NCBI GenBank assembly: GCA_012729765.1
Contig: JAAYCM010000037.1
Coordinates: 1 to 49,351, forward strand
Source: Chloroflexota bacterium
GTDB taxonomy: Bacteria > Chloroflexota > Anaerolineae > Aggregatilineales > Aggregatilineaceae
DNA length: 49,351 bases
Direction of reading: 5' to 3'
The stretch's first letter is position 1; the number at the start of each line of letters is the position of its first letter. The notes under the pieces are model-generated. The model was given only the letters and a program-made list of their open reading frames with translations, did not search any database and was not told the DNA's origin. The position numbers and the translations under genes were made by a program. Below, one piece after another: positions 42,427 to 49,351 of this stretch.

Positions 42427-43125
42427 TCAGTGTTCGTCGTCGGATGGAAGATGGCGCTCGATGTGGTTCTTGACGGCAAAAACGGCGGCTTCGGCACGGT
42501 TGGAAACCTGGAGCTTGCTGAGGATGTTGCCGACATAGTTGCGGACCGTGCCCTCGCCCAGGAACAACTGCGCGGCGATCTCGCGGTTGGTCAGGCCCTC
42601 GACCATCAGCGCCAGGATGCGCATTTCCTGCGGCGTCAGCTCGGAAAAAGCCGAGGCTTCCTTCACCTGGGCGGCCTGGCGGACTTCTTCGAGCAGGGCC
42701 TTGGTCATCGAGGGGTCGATCAGGGCGTCGCCGCGACTGACCGTGCGGATGGCATCGACCAGATCGGTGCTGCCGACGCGCTTGAGGACATAGCCGACCG
42801 CGCCGGCGCGAACAGCATCCATGACCAGCTCATCCTCGGCATAAGAGGTCAGCATGATGACCTTGATGCCCGGCACCTGGTCAACAATCTGCTCGCAGGC
42901 TTCGATGCCAGACAGACCGCCCGGCATCCGGATGTCCATGACAACAATATCGGGCCGCTGTGCGACGGCCTGGCGGACCGCTTCGATTCCGCTTTCGGCC
43001 TCGCCGATAACCTGAAAATCGGGCTGTTGGTCGAGTAGGGCTTTGAGTCCAGCCCGGACAACTGCATGATCGTCAACAATCAGGATGCGCACTGGGGTGA
43101 GGGGTTTCTCCGACATAGGCTCCAT
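42427..43125 (-). CDS. NarL/FixJ-family response regulator
   Basis: A 232-residue regulator. The receiver domain has ILIVDDHAVVRAGLKALL, phospho-acceptor Asp64 in IVVMDIRMP, LTSYAEDE and the Lys in YVLKRVG. The LuxR-type helix-turn-helix occupies about 160-220 (LTPQEMRILALMVEGLTNRE, then VRNYVGNILSKLQVSNR). It is divergent from the GAF-histidine kinase gene, and the two make a natural NarX-NarL-like pair. ATG 43125 and ATG 43116 are both possible starts; neither has a strong ribosome binding site. Targets are unknown, but an AT-rich shared promoter region suggests autoregulation. Confidence 0.92.
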   Translation of the reverse strand: MEPMSEKPLTPVRILIVDDHAVVRAGLKALLDQQPDFQVIGEAESGIEAVRQAVAQRPDIVVMDIRMPGGLSGIEACEQIVDQVPGIKVIMLTSYAEDELVMDAVRAGAVGYVLKRVGSTDLVDAIRTVSRGDALIDPSMTKALLEEVRQAAQVKEASAFSELTPQEMRILALMVEGLTNREIAAQLFLGEGTVRNYVGNILSKLQVSNRAEAAVFAVKNHIERHLPSDDEH

Positions 43126-43181
43126 CTGGCCTGGTTAGATTCCTGAGCAGGGGAAGTCGCCCTGGGCGGGCATCCCCCCAC

Positions 43182-43187
43182 ATTATA
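43182..43187 (-). promoter_or_regulatory. TATAAT -10 element for the response regulator gene
   Basis: A perfect TATAAT on the minus strand about 60 bases upstream of the regulator start. A TTGACT on the same strand (43209-43214) is 21 bases away, too far for ideal spacing, so the promoter is tentative. Confidence 0.4.
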
Positions 43188-43311
43188 CAGTGTGGTTGGC
43201 CAAAATCCAGTCAAATTAATTATGAATATGAGTCGTAACTGTTTTCGAATTCATTTCAATTTGATTTAAAGTATATGCAAAATAGTAGTCGAGAACGCAG
43301 CAGAGGTCAAA

Positions 43312-44481
43312 TTGACAGCAACGAACTTCACCTCGCAACCCCCGGATGACTGCGCGGACCAGCATGATACCATGCTGGATGCCCTGAGCCGGGCGGCGGC
43401 GGCAGTCACCGCAGATCTGAGTTTGCCGCGCACGCTGCAGGCGATCACCAATATCGCGCGTGAGCTGGTCGATGCCCAGTATGCCGCGCTGGGTGTGCCC
43501 GATAAATCGGGTCGGCTGAACGCCTTCATTACGTCGGGGATGACATCCGAAGCGATGCGCCGCATCTCCCACGAGCCGGTCGGGCTGGGGCTGCTGGGCG
43601 CGATTCTGGAATCCGACAGGCCGATCCGGCTTGAGGACCTGACGAAAGACCCGCGCGCGGTTGGTTTCCCCACGAATCACCCGGTCATGATCCGCTTCCT
43701 GGGCGTGCCGATCATCAGCCGGGGCGAGCGCCTGGGCAATCTCTACCTGACCGATCCGATCGATGGCGAGCCGTTCAGCGAGGAGGACGAGCGCCTGATC
43801 GTACTGCTGGCGAATCATGCCGCCGTTGCGATTGAGAACGCGCACCTGTCGGAACAGCTTCAACTGATCGCCCTGGGGCGCGAGCGTGACCGGATCGGGA
43901 TGGAGCTGCATGACGGCGTGATCCAGTCGGTGTACGCGGTCGGCATGAAGCTGGAGATTCTGCGCGGGCAGTTCCCCATGACGCCGGAGCAGACCGAGCA
44001 GTATCAGGGTGTGCTGGACAATCTGAACGATATCATCGACGACATCCGCCTGTATATCCGCGATCTGCGCAGCGCGCGCGAGGAGCAGCTGACCTTCCGG
44101 GGACGGCTGGAGAACCTGGCGCGGCACTTCCGCGACTTCGCACGGGTAGATGCGACCGTCGAGGTGTCCGGCACGCTGCGCACGCTGAGCGATCAGCAGC
44201 GCCACTCGCTGACCCAGATCGTGCGTGAGGCGCTCTCGAACGTGGCCCGCCACGCCCGCGCCAGCAAGGTGCACATCGCGGTATGGGAAGCGGGCAGCAA
44301 CCTGATCCTGACCGTCGAGGACAACGGGGTCGGGTTCGATCCGGCGGCGCTGCTCAACCCGGAGAGCTTCGGCCTGCGCAATATGGAACAGCGGGCGCGG
44401 CGGCTGGGCGGCCAGTTCGTGATCGAGAGCGAAGAGGGCCGGGGCACCTGCCTGACCGTGACCGTGCCGCTCCGCCCATAA
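43312..44481 (+). CDS. GAF-domain sensor histidine kinase (HisKA_3, NarX/DegS type)
   Basis: A 389-residue cytoplasmic sensor kinase with no membrane segments. A GAF domain lies at about 25-178 (LVDAQYAALGVPDKSGRLNA, GVPIISRGERLGNLYLTD). The HisKA_3 domain has ERDRIGMELHDGVIQSVYAV with His200 as phosphorylation site. The ATPase domain has IVREALSNVARHA (N box), DNGVGFD (G1) and FGLRNMEQRARRLGG. The start is TTG 43312, with AGAGG upstream. Its partner is the divergent NarL-type regulator. GAF domains sense small ligands, redox state or gases; no specific cofactor residue is evident. Confidence 0.9.
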   Translation: MTATNFTSQPPDDCADQHDTMLDALSRAAAAVTADLSLPRTLQAITNIARELVDAQYAALGVPDKSGRLNAFITSGMTSEAMRRISHEPVGLGLLGAILESDRPIRLEDLTKDPRAVGFPTNHPVMIRFLGVPIISRGERLGNLYLTDPIDGEPFSEEDERLIVLLANHAAVAIENAHLSEQLQLIALGRERDRIGMELHDGVIQSVYAVGMKLEILRGQFPMTPEQTEQYQGVLDNLNDIIDDIRLYIRDLRSAREEQLTFRGRLENLARHFRDFARVDATVEVSGTLRTLSDQQRHSLTQIVREALSNVARHARASKVHIAVWEAGSNLILTVEDNGVGFDPAALLNPESFGLRNMEQRARRLGGQFVIESEEGRGTCLTVTVPLRP

Positions 44482-44510
44482 TCGGGGCGCTGCCACAATC
44501 TACATTGAGT

Positions 44511-44535
44511 CGGGGCGGGTGATGAACTCGCCCCG
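44511..44535 (+). terminator. Hairpin after the histidine kinase gene
   Basis: CGGGGCG (44511-44517) pairs with CGCCCCG (44529-44535) about 30 bases past the stop. There is no T-run, so termination here is uncertain; repeat copy 8 follows 49 bases later. Confidence 0.4.
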
Positions 44536-44583
44536 GTGTGATTCTAGGGGACTTCGGAACGCTGAACGAGGCGAGCCACACTT

Positions 44584-44690
44584 CCCCCCATCCTAAATTT
44601 TTCCCCCAAAATGAGGGAAGGACTTGAAAAGCGCCGCCGTGCTCCCCTCCCCTCCGCGCCAGCGTGGGGGAAGGGGTCGGGGATGGGGGG
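44584..44690 (+). repeat. Dispersed hairpin repeat, copy 8 (forward)
   Basis: Between the convergent kinase and oxidoreductase genes. The first stem has one mismatch (TTTTTCCC against GGGAAGGA). Its right flank AAAAGCGCGTGACACGC is nearly the complement of the left flank of copy 1. Confidence 0.85.
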
Positions 44691-44707
44691 CAAAAGCGCG
44701 TGACACG

Positions 44708-45724
44708 CTACGGGACTGTGACGCGCGCCGGGCTGATACGCTCGCCCGATTCGGCGGCGCGCATCAGCGCTTCGATCGCGGCCACATCCTGCACGCCTTC
44801 GTGCGGCGTATTGGCGTGCGGCTGCCGGTCGCGCACGGCGGCGGCGAACGCGGCCAGCTCAAGCTGGATACCGGATGTGTCGGGCAGATCGATTACGTCG
44901 GTGCGGCCCGCGCGCGTGACTTCCAACGTGCCCCGGTGCAGCCGCAGCGCGCCCTGATCGCCGACGATATGCAGCGCTGAATCCCAGGGAGCGGGCGCGG
45001 CATAGCTCACCAGGTGCGTCCCGATGGCCCCGTTCTCAAAATGGAGTATCGCGCTGAGCGTATCGACCGGGGGCAGATCGGGCCGGTTGCGGGCGCTGAT
45101 CGCGCTCACGGTGTCGATCTCGCCCAGGATCAGGCGCAGCGCTGCGATATGGTGCACGCCGCCATCGAGCAGAAAGCCGCCGGGAAAGCCTTCCGCATGC
45201 CGCCAGGCGGTGGCGTAATACGGGTTGTCGGGCGTCATATCGCTGTGGATCGCCCAGTGGCAGACCAGCGGGCGGCCAATTTCACCCATCTGCACCACTC
45301 TCGCGGCCTGCACCACCGCCGGTTCGTAGCGCCAGTTCTCGGCCACCATCCACACCTGGTCGAGATGCTGCGCGTAGAGATCGAGCAGGTGCTGGCCGGT
45401 GGCGACATCCGGCGTGGCGGGCTTCTCGCTGATCACATGCTTACCGGCGCGCAGGGCCGCCGCGATCAGATCGGGCAGGATCGGGATCGGCAGGACGAGA
45501 TCGACCGCCTCAATATCGTCGCGGGCCAGCAGCGCGTCGAGATCGTCACAGACCTCGACCGGGTGCGGAATCTCGGCGGCCAGGGCTTCGGCGGAGCTGC
45601 GCCGCCGGCTGCATACCGCCGCGATGGTGAAGCGGTCGGGCAGCGCCAGGAGCGCCGGGAGGTGGGCCGTGCGGGCGAAGATTCCCGCCCCGATCAGGGC
45701 CAGGCGAATGGGCTGTGCAGACAT
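44708..45724 (-). CDS. Gfo/Idh/MocA-family oxidoreductase
   Basis: A 338-residue NAD(P)-dependent dehydrogenase-like protein. The Rossmann start is LALIGAGIFARTAHLPALL (residues 8-26). EKPATPDVATG gives the EKP motif with its conserved Lys at about residue 95, followed by VAENWRYEP. GGFLLDGGVHHIAALRLILG holds the C-terminal domain His typical of the family. Substrates are usually sugars or cyclitols. ATG 45724 has GGAGAG upstream. It follows the PucR gene by 13 bases, so it is probably co-transcribed with it. The exact substrate is unknown. Confidence 0.88.
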   Translation of the reverse strand: MSAQPIRLALIGAGIFARTAHLPALLALPDRFTIAAVCSRRRSSAEALAAEIPHPVEVCDDLDALLARDDIEAVDLVLPIPILPDLIAAALRAGKHVISEKPATPDVATGQHLLDLYAQHLDQVWMVAENWRYEPAVVQAARVVQMGEIGRPLVCHWAIHSDMTPDNPYYATAWRHAEGFPGGFLLDGGVHHIAALRLILGEIDTVSAISARNRPDLPPVDTLSAILHFENGAIGTHLVSYAAPAPWDSALHIVGDQGALRLHRGTLEVTRAGRTDVIDLPDTSGIQLELAAFAAAVRDRQPHANTPHEGVQDVAAIEALMRAAESGERISPARVTVP

Positions 45725-45737
45725 GATTCTCTCCAGG

Positions 45738-47351
45738 TTATAGGATGCGGCGGATGCGCAGCGCCAGATGAACGGCCAGCCGCGTCTCCGGGTTGTCGAG
45801 GTCCAGCCCGCTGATCTCGCGGATGCGTTCCATGCGGTAGAGCAGGGTGTTGCGATGAACATGCAGGCGCTTGGCGGTGCGGGTCAGGTTGCCGTGCTCT
45901 TCGAAGAACGCTTCGAGCGTGGTGATAAACTCGGCATTGGCCATCGAGTTCCCGGCCAGCTCGCCCAGCGTCTCATAATAGAACTTGCGCAGCTCCGGCG
46001 AATCGGCCAGCAGCGAGAGCAGGCGATAGACGCCCATCTCCCAGATGGCGAGCGGGGTAGTGAGCCGCCACTGGTGCGCCGTGCGGTAGGCGGTCACGGC
46101 CTGCTGGAAGCTCTCGCGCCAGGCGCGCAGATCGGTGGCAGGCTGGCCCATGCCGATGGCGACTTCGGTGCGGTAGCGCTCGGCCACGCGGCCCTGCACG
46201 GCCAGCGCCAGATCGCGCGCGGCGTTCTCGTCACCCTCGCAAAAGACGATCACCTCGCTGCCATAGGGCTGCACCAGCGCACCGTAGCCGAGCGCGCTCG
46301 ACTGCTCGTTACACAGCGCCTCGATCTGGCGCGCAGTCGGCATATTCTCGCGCAGGCCGCCGATATAGAGCGTGGTGTAATGCTGGTCGGGCTGGTAGCC
46401 GAGCCGGGTCAGGCGCAGCAGGGCCTCGTTCTCGTTGATCATCCCGCCGAGAAACTGCTCCAGCACATTGCCCTGGACGCGCTTCTGCGCCTCGCGGATG
46501 GCCTTTTCCTTCGCCATTTCGAGCGCGACAACGGCGGCGGCGCTGCGGGCCAGCGCGACATCCAGCTCGTCATACGTATCGCCGTCACGCGCCAGGATCG
46601 ACAGGAAGCCGCGACCCATCTTGCCCGCGACGACCGGCGCGATCAGGCGGTGCAGCCCGACCTGCGGCAGCTCGATACTGACCGGGTCGGGGCTGGCCTG
46701 GGCGACTTCCATCCGGTCGCGGAAGAGGGCCGGCAGCGGGTTGATGTCGTAGAGCGCATCCTCGATGGCGGGCCAGTCGGCGGTCTGGGTGAGTGGACCG
46801 GCGGCGGCCAGTGGGCGCAGGCGCTTGTCCTGCACGACGACCGTTTTACCCACCACATCGGCCAGGGCCGCGGCCAGCGCTTCCAGCCCGCGATTCTCGG
46901 TCGAAAGCTGCAAGAGCTGCTCGCGCACTTCCTGGGCGCGCTCGTAGGCAGGCATCGGCGCGCCGACCAGCAGCCGCGCGACGTGGCTCTCGACATCGCG
47001 CAGTGAGGTGGTGTCGGGCAGGCGCAGCAGGGGAATGTTTAACTCGTCGGCGGTGGTCTGGGCCGGCTGCGCGATCTCGCCCACGACGCCGATCGCGGTG
47101 ACGTCCATCTCGGCCAGGTCGCGCACCAGGCTGACCAGAGTCAGCTTGTCGCTGAGCAGGCGCATGGCATCCAGCGAGAGCAGCGCCATCTCGCCGCCGC
47201 GCAGGTCCGGGAAGGCTGGCGGGCGCGTGTTGAGGACGCTGATCCACGTCACCGGGTGGTTGATGCCCCGGTGGCCGGCCACGACAAGCGTGCCGACGGG
47301 CAGCGCGAGCTTCAGCAGCTCAGATACGGTATAACCGGATGAAGCCAGCAA
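45738..47351 (-). CDS. PucR-family transcriptional regulator (second copy)
   Basis: A 537-residue protein with the same plan as the regulator at 35327. The N-terminal PucR domain is YTVSELLKLALPVGTLVVAG and INHPVTWISVLNTRPPAFPD. The C-terminal HTH_30 is FFEEHGNLTRTAKRLHVHRN then TLLYRMERIREISGLDLDN. The start is TTG 47351, because the domain begins at once and no ATG fits; the best purine-rich motif (AAGGGGA) is about 15 bases upstream, so the start is uncertain. It lies between glutamine synthetase and an oxidoreductase gene on one strand, and is a likely regulator of them and perhaps of nucleoside catabolism. Confidence 0.88.
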   Translation of the reverse strand: MLASSGYTVSELLKLALPVGTLVVAGHRGINHPVTWISVLNTRPPAFPDLRGGEMALLSLDAMRLLSDKLTLVSLVRDLAEMDVTAIGVVGEIAQPAQTTADELNIPLLRLPDTTSLRDVESHVARLLVGAPMPAYERAQEVREQLLQLSTENRGLEALAAALADVVGKTVVVQDKRLRPLAAAGPLTQTADWPAIEDALYDINPLPALFRDRMEVAQASPDPVSIELPQVGLHRLIAPVVAGKMGRGFLSILARDGDTYDELDVALARSAAAVVALEMAKEKAIREAQKRVQGNVLEQFLGGMINENEALLRLTRLGYQPDQHYTTLYIGGLRENMPTARQIEALCNEQSSALGYGALVQPYGSEVIVFCEGDENAARDLALAVQGRVAERYRTEVAIGMGQPATDLRAWRESFQQAVTAYRTAHQWRLTTPLAIWEMGVYRLLSLLADSPELRKFYYETLGELAGNSMANAEFITTLEAFFEEHGNLTRTAKRLHVHRNTLLYRMERIREISGLDLDNPETRLAVHLALRIRRIL

Positions 47352-47408
47352 CGCGATTCTTGCAGTCCCCTTCCCGTACTACCTTCTACCATCGACCCTA
47401 TATATCTA

Positions 47409-48761
47409 CTAGTAAACCCCCAGGTACCGTTCAAGTTCCCACGGGCTGACGACCAACTGATACTCTTTCCACTCCAGGCGCTTGGCTTCCAGAAACCGCT
47501 CGAAGAGGTGCAGGCCCAGGGCCTCGCGCGCGAGATCGCTGGCTTCCAGCTCGTCGAGCGCTTCTTGCAGCGAGGTGGGCAGCGTGATCAGGTGGCGGCG
47601 ACGGTTGGACACCTCATAAAGTTCTTCTTCGGCGGCAGGGGGAAGCTGCATCTGCTCGCGGATGCCGTGCAGACCGGCGTGCAGCAGCACGGCGAAAGCC
47701 AGATAGGGATTGCAGCTCGGATCGGGGCAGCGCATCTCCAGCCGCGTATTGAGCTGGCCGGGATCGGCCAGGCGCGGCACGCGCAGCAGCGCGCCCCGGT
47801 TGAGCTGGGCCCAGGTGACATAGATCGGCGCTTCCTGCCCGGCCATCAGCCGGCGGTAGCTGTTGACCAGCGGGGCCAGCACGGCGCAGATCTCGCGCGC
47901 GTGGGCCAACTGCCCGGCCAGAAACGCCTGCGCCTCGCCCGACATGCCGTAACCGTGCGCCGGGTCGGCAAAGCTGTTTTCCTCGGTTGCCAGATCGTGC
48001 AGCCATTGATGCGTATGCATCCCGCTGCCCGGCGCGCTGTTGGCCGGCTTGGGCATAAAGGTCGCAAAACGGCCTTCCTGGCGGGCGATGGTGCGCACTG
48101 CCATGCGCGCCGTGACGATGGCATCGGCCATACGCAGCGCGTCCATCGGCGCGAAGTCCAGCTCGTGCTGGCCGCCGCCGACCTCGTGGTGGCTCGATTC
48201 GATCACGTAGCCCATCGCGCGCAGCGCGTCGGTCACACGCTTACGGATCAGGCGTGGCACACTGTCCGAGGCATCGAAGTAACTCAGCCCGTCGTCGTGG
48301 CGCAGGGCGCAGCCATCCACCGGCTCGTGGAACAGGTAGAACTCAAGCTCCGGGGAAACGACGTAACGCCGGCCGAACGCCTCGGCCTGCTGCATCGCGC
48401 GCCGCAGCGCCCCGCGCGGATCGCCGGCGAAAGGCTGGCCGTTGGGCGTGTAGACATCACACAGAATCCGGGCTGTGCAGCCGGTTTCCTTCGAATAGGC
48501 TTCCCAGGGGATGACGGCATAGGTGGAGAGATCGGGCATGAGGTACATATCCGACTCTGCGACCCGTGCAAACGCTTCCACTGCCGAGCCATCGAACCAG
48601 ACGCCCCGTTCTAGCGCGGCTGGCAGGTAGTCGGCGTCGATGGTGACGGTCTTGACCATGCCGGCCACGTCGGTGAACTGAAGCTCAATCGTTCGGACAT
48701 CGCGCTCGTGGATGTCCTTCAGAATAGCATCGGGCTGGTGCAGCAAAGAAGCATCAGGCAT
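47409..48761 (-). CDS. Glutamine synthetase family protein
   Basis: A 450-residue protein with glutamine synthetase motifs: ELQFTDVAGMVKTVTI (beta-grasp), VSPELEFYLFHE (metal-binding Glu), HHEVGGGQHELDF, KPANSAPGSGMHTHQWL, and NRGALLRVPRLADPGQLNTR then EMRCPDPSCNPYLAFAVLL. It joins ammonia to glutamate using ATP, or in some homologues makes gamma-glutamyl amines. The expected adenylylation Tyr block near residue 380 reads EELYEVSNRRR, so adenylylation is not evident. ATG 48761 has GGAG six bases upstream. It is the first gene of a minus-strand set with PucR and an oxidoreductase gene, consistent with nitrogen control. Confidence 0.9.
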   Translation of the reverse strand: MPDASLLHQPDAILKDIHERDVRTIELQFTDVAGMVKTVTIDADYLPAALERGVWFDGSAVEAFARVAESDMYLMPDLSTYAVIPWEAYSKETGCTARILCDVYTPNGQPFAGDPRGALRRAMQQAEAFGRRYVVSPELEFYLFHEPVDGCALRHDDGLSYFDASDSVPRLIRKRVTDALRAMGYVIESSHHEVGGGQHELDFAPMDALRMADAIVTARMAVRTIARQEGRFATFMPKPANSAPGSGMHTHQWLHDLATEENSFADPAHGYGMSGEAQAFLAGQLAHAREICAVLAPLVNSYRRLMAGQEAPIYVTWAQLNRGALLRVPRLADPGQLNTRLEMRCPDPSCNPYLAFAVLLHAGLHGIREQMQLPPAAEEELYEVSNRRRHLITLPTSLQEALDELEASDLAREALGLHLFERFLEAKRLEWKEYQLVVSPWELERYLGVY

Positions 48762-49079
48762 ACGGATCTCCACAGTCGTCTCAAACCAGGATCGCAGGCC
48801 GGCCAGCAGGCGCTGGTGCGTGCCTGCCATCATTATAACAAGTTGGCTGCGGTATAGACAGGCAGGGCGCTCAGATGAGTCGCACTATCCGCCGTCGTGA
48901 CTCATGTACTATTGACGCGCTGTATTTTCATAATCCGAAAAAAATGTGAAAATCGTGCAGTATACTCAATCCTAACTTGACTTTAAATTTACGCTATGCG
49001 ATATTGTTTACAGGTTTCAGACCGGAGAATCAATTCTTTGCCAATTCGGTGGGCGAGATTTAGAGGGGGAATGTAAAGT
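48762..49079. promoter_or_regulatory. AT-rich divergent control region
   Basis: A 318-base gap between the glutamine synthetase gene and a lipoprotein gene, clearly AT-richer than its surroundings from 48900 on. It contains one good sigma-70-like promoter on the plus strand. I see no other gene in it. Confidence 0.5.
48977..49005 (+). promoter_or_regulatory. Sigma-70-like promoter of the lipoprotein gene
   Basis: TTGACT (48977-48982), a 17-base spacer and GATATT (49000-49005): five and four of six consensus matches with ideal spacing, about 75 bases upstream of the ATG at 49080. Confidence 0.55.
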
Positions 49080-49351
49080 ATGGTTGGTCAATGGAAGCGC
49101 TCGGTCTTAATGCTTTCCTTATTCACTCTGGTTACACTGCTGGCCGCTCTGCTCACCGGCTGTTCGTCAGATTCAGGGAAGGACGAAGTTGACGAGAGCG
49201 CGCCGCCCACGAGTGAAGCGCAGGCTGCTCGCCCAACGGACGATCCCGTCTCCGTGCTGATCGTCCACAGCTACCATGCCGACCTGACCTGGGAAAAAGA
49301 GCTTGAGGATGGAATTCTGCGCGGCCTGGGCGAAGGCGGCTACAGCGAGAC
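49080..49351 (+). CDS. Lipoprotein with ABC substrate-binding-like N-terminus (truncated by window end)
   Basis: Only the first 90 residues are in the window. After MVGQWKRSVLMLSLF comes a hydrophobic core and the lipobox LLTGC, so the mature protein should be a lipoprotein beginning at Cys28. A low-complexity acidic linker follows, then VSVLIVHSYHADLTWEKEL and DGILRGLGEGGYSE. That last part resembles the start of periplasmic binding folds of the ABC_sub_bind type, which also serve as sensor domains. GAGGGGG precedes the ATG, at long spacing. It is not the BMP-type binding protein expected for the nucleoside importer, as far as can be seen. Confidence 0.7.
   Translation, partial: MVGQWKRSVLMLSLFTLVTLLAALLTGCSSDSGKDEVDESAPPTSEAQAARPTDDPVSVLIVHSYHADLTWEKELEDGILRGLGEGGYSE

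Noticed and set aside
12665..44690. The repeated C/G-rich units as a CRISPR array
   Set aside because: Copies are kilobases apart, in both orientations, about 100 bases long, without regular spacers and without cas genes.
12665..44690. The repeats as plain intrinsic terminators
   Set aside because: No copy has a proper T-run after the final stem, and they occur both in series within a co-directional run and between convergent genes. A role in ending or stabilising transcripts is still possible, but not as standard terminators.

Overview
The window is GC-rich bacterial chromosome, densely packed with co-directional genes, many of them overlapping by 4-8 bases. No rRNA, tRNA, CRISPR array, phage or intact insertion sequence was found. 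Several traits together suggest a Chloroflexota bacterium of the Anaerolineae type: many PfkB kinases, TPR and WD40/TolB propeller proteins, an extracytoplasmic linker of repeated TPTP/TATP units, GAF-HisKA_3 kinase and NarL regulator pairs, PucR regulators, and C/G-skewed intergenic repeats. This placement is inference; there is no marker gene in the window.

Layout. 1-4240: a methyltransferase, a small TPR protein, and a large secreted WD40/PKD protein. The last has visibly lower GC and lies between 21-bp direct repeats, one of which is the 3' end of the next gene. 4260-7433 (minus strand): a nucleoside hydrolase and two M42 aminopeptidases. 7867-24298 (plus strand): a long run beginning with a nucleoside-type ABC importer (ATPase and two enlarged permeases). 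It continues with an ADP-ribosylglycohydrolase-fold protein, a PfkB kinase, a YjbQ protein, pseudouridine-5'-phosphate glycosidase, a DinB-like protein, two more nucleoside hydrolases with a membrane protein between them, a Rid protein, a second PfkB kinase, a secreted beta-propeller protein and a MAK32-like PfkB protein. 24306-26927: a DsrE/YedF-like protein, a SIS-domain protein and a second MAK32-like protein. 27124-30946: a membrane-anchored sulfite-oxidase-family protein, a degenerate REP-associated transposase-like protein and a TIR-TPR protein. 31132-33114: a kynureninase and kynurenine formamidase pair. 33201-42133: a receiver protein, a membrane TPR protein, a PucR regulator, two alpha/beta hydrolases, a GNAT protein and an AAA ATPase. 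42427-44481: a divergent two-component pair. 44708-48761 (minus strand): a glutamine synthetase, a second PucR regulator and a Gfo/Idh/MocA oxidoreductase. 49080-end: the start of a lipoprotein.

How the genes fit together. From 6501 to 26927 most of the enzymes either break a ribosyl bond (three nucleoside hydrolases, PsuG, the ADP-ribosylglycohydrolase-fold protein) or phosphorylate a sugar or nucleoside (four PfkB-fold proteins). They follow a nucleoside-type importer, and the same window holds two PucR regulators, a family known for purine and nitrogen catabolism control. The simplest reading is uptake and dismantling of nucleosides and modified nucleosides (pseudouridine included), with ribose phosphate and bases as products and nitrogen assimilation (glutamine synthetase) nearby.

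Two non-genic signals stand out. First, eight copies of a roughly 100-bp hairpin repeat lie just after stop codons between 12.6 and 44.7 kb. They show compensatory changes in one stem, partly conserved flanking ends and, in one copy, perfect 15-bp terminal inverted repeats. Second, one copy forms the very end, including the stop codon, of the gene for the degenerate REP-associated transposase-like protein. This suggests a REP/RAYT-like system with a decayed or domesticated transposase.
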